Shown here: positions 60,734 to 64,000 of the stretch, piece by piece
Position numbering within the stretch: position 1 is the stretch's first letter
Layout of the letters: each line of letters starts with the position of its first letter
Source of the DNA: Myxococcales bacterium 68-20
GTDB taxonomy: Bacteria; Myxococcota_A; Polyangia; Polyangiales; Polyangiaceae
Assembly (NCBI GenBank): GCA_001899635.1
Contig: MKVQ01000024.1
Span: 115,791 to 179,790, forward strand
DNA: 64,000 nucleotides
Direction: 5' to 3'
Translations under genes and position numbers: made by a program
Notes under the pieces: model-generated
Seen by the model: the letters and a program-made list of their open reading frames with translations, nothing else
Database searches by the model: none
What the model was told of the DNA's origin: nothing

Positions 60734-61809
60734 CAGGCGCCGATGGCGTCCCAGAACGCGCGGAGGTCATCAGGGAGCGGCGCCTCGATCGACAGCGGCG
60801 CGCCCGTCATCGGATGCGCGAGCGAGAGGCGCGCGGCATGGAGCGCGTGCCGCGGGAGCTCGAGCATCTGGAGGTCTTCCTCGGTGAGCTCGCCGTCTGC
60901 GCTGCGTGCGAAGCACGACTCGTCGGGCCCGTAGAGCTTGTCGCCGACGATCGGCGCTCCGAGGCTCGCGAGGTGGACGCGGATCTGATGCTGCCGTCCC
61001 GTTTCGAGCTCGCAGCGAACCAGCGCGTAGGCACGGCCGTCGCTCGACGTCCGCGTCGCCTCGACGAGGAACCGCGTCGAGGCCGAGAGCGCGTCCGGCG
61101 TCTTGCCGAGGCGCATCTTCACGCGGTAGCGGCCCTCCGTGTCGAGCTCGAGCGAGCGCTCGAAGCGGAACGCTCCGGGACCGTCATCGGCCGGAGTGAC
61201 GACCGCGTCGAGCTCCGCCGCGCGCGAAGGATCGGGTACGCCCCAGGTGATGGCGCGGTAGGTCTTGTCGACGCCCGTGCGCCCCTCGATCTGCTTCTTG
61301 AGCGAGCGGTCGCACTCGGGGCTCTTCGAACAGATGAGCACGCCGCTCGTCTCGCGGTCGAGGCGATGGCCGAGTGACACGAACTCGCCGGGGCGCGCTT
61401 CCTTGAGCACCCTGATGAGGGTGTTGCGGTGGTAGCGGGCCGTCGGATGCACCGGGAGGAGCGCGGGCTTGTCGACCACGAAGAGGTGGGCGTCCTCGTA
61501 GACGATGGGCACGTTCGTGGGCACCGGGTCTTCGTCCCACGGCGGACGCCAGAGCAGGACGAGCTCTTCCGACTGGACCCGATGGTTCGGACGGAGGCGC
61601 TTGCCGCGGACGTCGAACGCGCTGTTTCTGACGATGAACTGCGTCCGCGTTCGGCTCGTCCGCCGGAGCTGTCCCTGAAGGAAGACGTCGAGCCGTTGCC
61701 CGGCGAGCTCGGGCGGGACCCGGAAAATGCTGAGCACAGCGCCTTCCGCAACGCCCTCCGGGCGTGCGTGGCGATCGATGTCCGTGTCCGAGATCCGGAG
61801 CCGGCTCAC
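60733..61809 (-). CDS. RluA-family pseudouridine synthase
   Basis: 358 aa from the GTG at 61809, which has AAGAGAG about 6 bp upstream; the frame is open 21 codons further. N-terminal S4-like RNA-binding domain (GQRLDVFLQGQLRRTSRT, VRGKRLRPNHRV) and catalytic domain with GHRLDRETSGVLI (catalytic Asp), DKTYRAITWG, GRQHQIRVHLASLG and DKLYG. Isomerises uridine in rRNA or tRNA; which site cannot be told. Divergent from glgA with 71 bp between the starts. Confidence 0.92.
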   Translation of the reverse strand: MSRLRISDTDIDRHARPEGVAEGAVLSIFRVPPELAGQRLDVFLQGQLRRTSRTRTQFIVRNSAFDVRGKRLRPNHRVQSEELVLLWRPPWDEDPVPTNVPIVYEDAHLFVVDKPALLPVHPTARYHRNTLIRVLKEARPGEFVSLGHRLDRETSGVLICSKSPECDRSLKKQIEGRTGVDKTYRAITWGVPDPSRAAELDAVVTPADDGPGAFRFERSLELDTEGRYRVKMRLGKTPDALSASTRFLVEATRTSSDGRAYALVRCELETGRQHQIRVHLASLGAPIVGDKLYGPDESCFARSADGELTEEDLQMLELPRHALHAARLSLAHPMTGAPLSIEAPLPDDLRAFWDAIGA

Positions 61810-61880
61810 GGTCGCTCTCTTACCACGCTGCGCTCGTGAAACCGTGTTATCTAAGGGGCGCCCCGAGGGCACCGACCGCC

Positions 61881-63344
61881 ATGGAGATTCTGTTCGTCAC
61901 GACCGAGCTCGCCCCCTACGTCAAGGTCGGAGGCCTCGCCGACGTGAGCGCGGCGCTGCCGAAGACGCTCAAGTCGCTTGGCCACCGCGTCACCATCGTG
62001 ATGCCGCGATACGCGGCCTTCGAGGACTCGGGCCTCCTGATGGCGCGGCGGCTCACGCCGCTGAAGCTCACGCTCGGCGAGCAGACCCACGAGGTCACCG
62101 TCTACGACGGGCGCCTCTCGTCGCAGGTCGAGCTGGCCCTCGTGGACGCGCCCGGCCTCTTCGACCGCGCCGGCGTCTACGGCGAGAAGGGCGAGGACTA
62201 TCCCGACAACGCGCTCCGCTTTGCCGTGCTCTCGCGCGCCGCCGCGGAGCTCGCGAGGCAGCGCGCGGGCGACGGCGCCCCGTTCGACGTCGTCCACGCC
62301 AACGACTGGCCGACGGCGCTGGTGCCGAAGTACATGAAGGACCTCGGCGTGAAGACGCCGTCCCTTCTGACGATCCACAACGTCGCGCACCAGGGGATCT
62401 TCCCGAAGGACACGCTCCCGACGCTCGGCCTCTCGTGGGAGGACTTCACCGTCGGCGGCATCGAGTTCTACGGCTCGGTGAACTTCCTCAAGCAGGGCAT
62501 CATCTCGGCGGATACCGTCACGACCGTCAGCCCCACCTACGCGCGGGAGATCCAGACCGCAGAGCACGGCTACCGGCTCGACGGCGTGCTCCGTGCGAAG
62601 GGCCAGACCGCCACGGCGGGCGGGAAGCAGGGCGCGAAGGTCCTCGGGATCGTCAACGGCGTCGACTACGGCGTCTGGAACCCGGCGACGGACTCCCATA
62701 TCGCGGCGCGCTTCGACGCCGAGGACGCCTCGAACAAGGCGCGGTGCAAGGGGGCACTCCGGAAGGAACTCGGCTTCCCGATCGAGCCCGATGTCCCGAT
62801 CGTCGCGTCGGTCGGCCGCGTCGTCACGCAGAAGGGAACGGACCTCGTCGCCGACATCGTTCCGCGCCTGGTTCGCGGCAGTGACGCGCAGGTGGTAATC
62901 GCGGGCACGGGAGACGAGAGCCTGGTCGCCAAGCTGAGCGCGGCGGTGGAGAAGACCCACGGCCGCGCGGTGTACGCCGGCAATGCGAGCGAGGCGCTCG
63001 TGCATCGCATCTTCGCGGCGGCGGACATCGTCCTCGTTCCGAGCCGGTTCGAGCCTTGCGGCCTCGTGCAGCTCTATGCGCAGCGCTACGGAGCCCTTCC
63101 GGTCGCCCGCGCGACGGGCGGGCTCGTCGACACGATCGTCGACTGCGACGCGAAGCTCGAGACCGGCACCGGTTTCCTCTTCGACGATGCGACGGCGGAT
63201 GCGCTCTACAGCGCCGTCCAGCGCGCGCTCGCGGCGTTCACGTCTTCGCGGTGGGGCGCGCTCCGCCGCCGCGCGATGCGCCTCGACCGCGGGTGGGAGC
63301 GAGCCGCGCGGCAGTACGAGCAGGCCTACAAGGCCCTCAGGTAG
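61881..63344 (+). CDS. glgA: glycogen synthase (GT5)
   Basis: 487 aa, as usual for bacterial GlgA. Transfers glucose from ADP-glucose to the growing alpha-1,4-glucan. ADP-glucose site KVGGLADV at residues 15-22, then HANDWPTAL, TIHNVAHQG, GIVNGVDYGVWNP, GRVVTQKGTDL and the GT5 signature RFEPCGLVQLYAQRYG. All catalytic motifs are present. No other glycogen gene is in the window. The lipoprotein gene follows after 1 bp. Confidence 0.96.
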   Translation: MEILFVTTELAPYVKVGGLADVSAALPKTLKSLGHRVTIVMPRYAAFEDSGLLMARRLTPLKLTLGEQTHEVTVYDGRLSSQVELALVDAPGLFDRAGVYGEKGEDYPDNALRFAVLSRAAAELARQRAGDGAPFDVVHANDWPTALVPKYMKDLGVKTPSLLTIHNVAHQGIFPKDTLPTLGLSWEDFTVGGIEFYGSVNFLKQGIISADTVTTVSPTYAREIQTAEHGYRLDGVLRAKGQTATAGGKQGAKVLGIVNGVDYGVWNPATDSHIAARFDAEDASNKARCKGALRKELGFPIEPDVPIVASVGRVVTQKGTDLVADIVPRLVRGSDAQVVIAGTGDESLVAKLSAAVEKTHGRAVYAGNASEALVHRIFAAADIVLVPSRFEPCGLVQLYAQRYGALPVARATGGLVDTIVDCDAKLETGTGFLFDDATADALYSAVQRALAAFTSSRWGALRRRAMRLDRGWERAARQYEQAYKALR

Positions 63345-63345
63345 C

Positions 63346-63831
63346 GTGACCGTCGTGGGGGGCTGCCGAGCAGACCTCGTTGCGCTCGTCATGGTGACGC
63401 TCGCGGCGTCGGGCTGCTCCAGCGTGTTCGACGACGCGGCCTGCACCCTGGACGAGCGGAGCTACCCGATCGAGGTGTCGCGCGACGTCCCGTTCGCGTT
63501 CGCCGACGCAGCGAAGCTCGTGGTCGAAGCGTGCGCGACGCGTGAAGGACAGACCCCAACGTGCACACTCGCCCCCGCCGCCCCGGCGGCCGGCGATGGC
63601 TTCGCGCTGGGCGGCTCGCTCGAGGCCATCTCGGGCTCGCTGACGAAGACCGATGACGGCAACACGAGGCTCTCGCTCACCGTCAACGTGGGCGAGGGAG
63701 CGCCAAGCTCGACGACCCTCGTGACGGTTCGTGTCCTCGACGACGCCGAGCGCGAGCTCGTAAAGGCGGAAGGCCCGGTACGGTGGTCGAACGACGACTG
63801 CCATCCGAAGCCCGACACCACGAAGCTCTGA
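63346..63831 (+). CDS. small lipoprotein of unknown function
   Basis: 161 aa from a GTG 2 bp after the glgA stop codon (a GTG three codons later is an alternative). Signal with lipobox AASGC near residue 24. Mature part about 135 residues, acidic, beta-like (RLSLTVNVGEGAPSSTTLVTVRVL), four further Cys. No family recognised. The tight spacing suggests co-transcription with glgA, though a link to glycogen is not evident. Beyond it, 63832-64000 contains nothing I can support. Confidence 0.7.
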   Translation: MTVVGGCRADLVALVMVTLAASGCSSVFDDAACTLDERSYPIEVSRDVPFAFADAAKLVVEACATREGQTPTCTLAPAAPAAGDGFALGGSLEAISGSLTKTDDGNTRLSLTVNVGEGAPSSTTLVTVRVLDDAERELVKAEGPVRWSNDDCHPKPDTTKL

Positions 63832-64000
63832 GCGCGAGGCCCACCGCCGCAAGCGCCGCAGCCACTGAGCTCGACGAGCTCTCGACGCCATCTCGCGCGT
63901 CCACGCAGCGTCCTCCGTTCTGCCTCGTCGCCCCCCTGGCCCTCGGCCGACCCCAAGTGGCCCGGGCCACCCCCGCCCGGGTGCCCCTAAAAGGGGGCAT

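Overview
The window is a high-GC chromosomal segment that reads as a myxobacterium, most likely of the Polyangiales/Sorangiineae type. The reasons are a MYXO-CTERM sorting signal, four eukaryotic-like Ser/Thr kinases (one fused to a formylglycine-generating/sulfatase-modifying domain), many Ser/Pro/Asp-rich lipoproteins of unknown function, a DUF222-like HNH protein, and many overlapping GTG/ATG starts. No phage, plasmid, insertion sequence or CRISPR array was seen. Most of the window looks like stable chromosome with short accessory patches.

Layout. 1-2.8 kb: 3' part of a SNF2 helicase facing a fatty-acid desaturase. 2.8-3.46 kb: gene-less stretch with a striking 7-bp tandem repeat. 3.46-12.35 kb: a secreted protein, then a translationally coupled trio (unusual SDR, thiD, S9 peptidase lipoprotein), a degenerate metalloprotease lipoprotein and a protein with two cyclic-nucleotide-binding-like domains. 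12.66-14.9 kb: a CPA1 antiporter overlapping a TrkA/RCK-type gene. 15-21.2 kb: accessory patch with a small AT-hook protein behind a LexA-like palindrome, two orphan genes, an HNH endonuclease-like gene, and gene-poor DNA. 21.66 kb: tRNA-Phe. 21.8-29.6 kb: gamma-glutamylcyclotransferase-like gene, two kinases, an SRAP protein and the MYXO-CTERM protein. 29.7-31.2 kb: MATE exporter.

The most interesting region is 31.5-37.0 kb. Five genes on the minus strand, two of them overlapping and the rest 12-65 bp apart, encode a PP2C-like phosphatase, an atypical zinc-ribbon kinase, a nicotinamidase-like hydrolase, a vWA protein and an NrtR-like Nudix/winged-helix regulator. This looks like a TerY-P-type phospho-signalling triad joined to NAD salvage. 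A consensus -35 element and a 13-bp palindrome lie directly in front of the first gene.

37.4-45.8 kb: zinc-ribbon protein, pteridine-reductase-like SDR, HEAT-like protein, SPFH/zinc-ribbon protein, a third membrane kinase and a receiver/PATAN/TPR protein. 45.9-50.4 kb: oligopeptide-type ABC operon without ATPase genes, led by a hydrolase lacking its catalytic Ser and His. 51-57.2 kb: a short sigma region-4-like protein, a second HEAT-like protein, purH, and a ParA-like ATPase with N-terminal zinc fingers followed by a small ribbon-helix-helix protein. 57.3-64 kb: lipoproteins (one with a lamin-tail domain), a pirin, a stand-alone receiver, an RluA-type pseudouridine synthase, glgA and a last lipoprotein. 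Two genes here (RHH and receiver) carry a degenerate second copy of their own 3' end just downstream of the stop codon.
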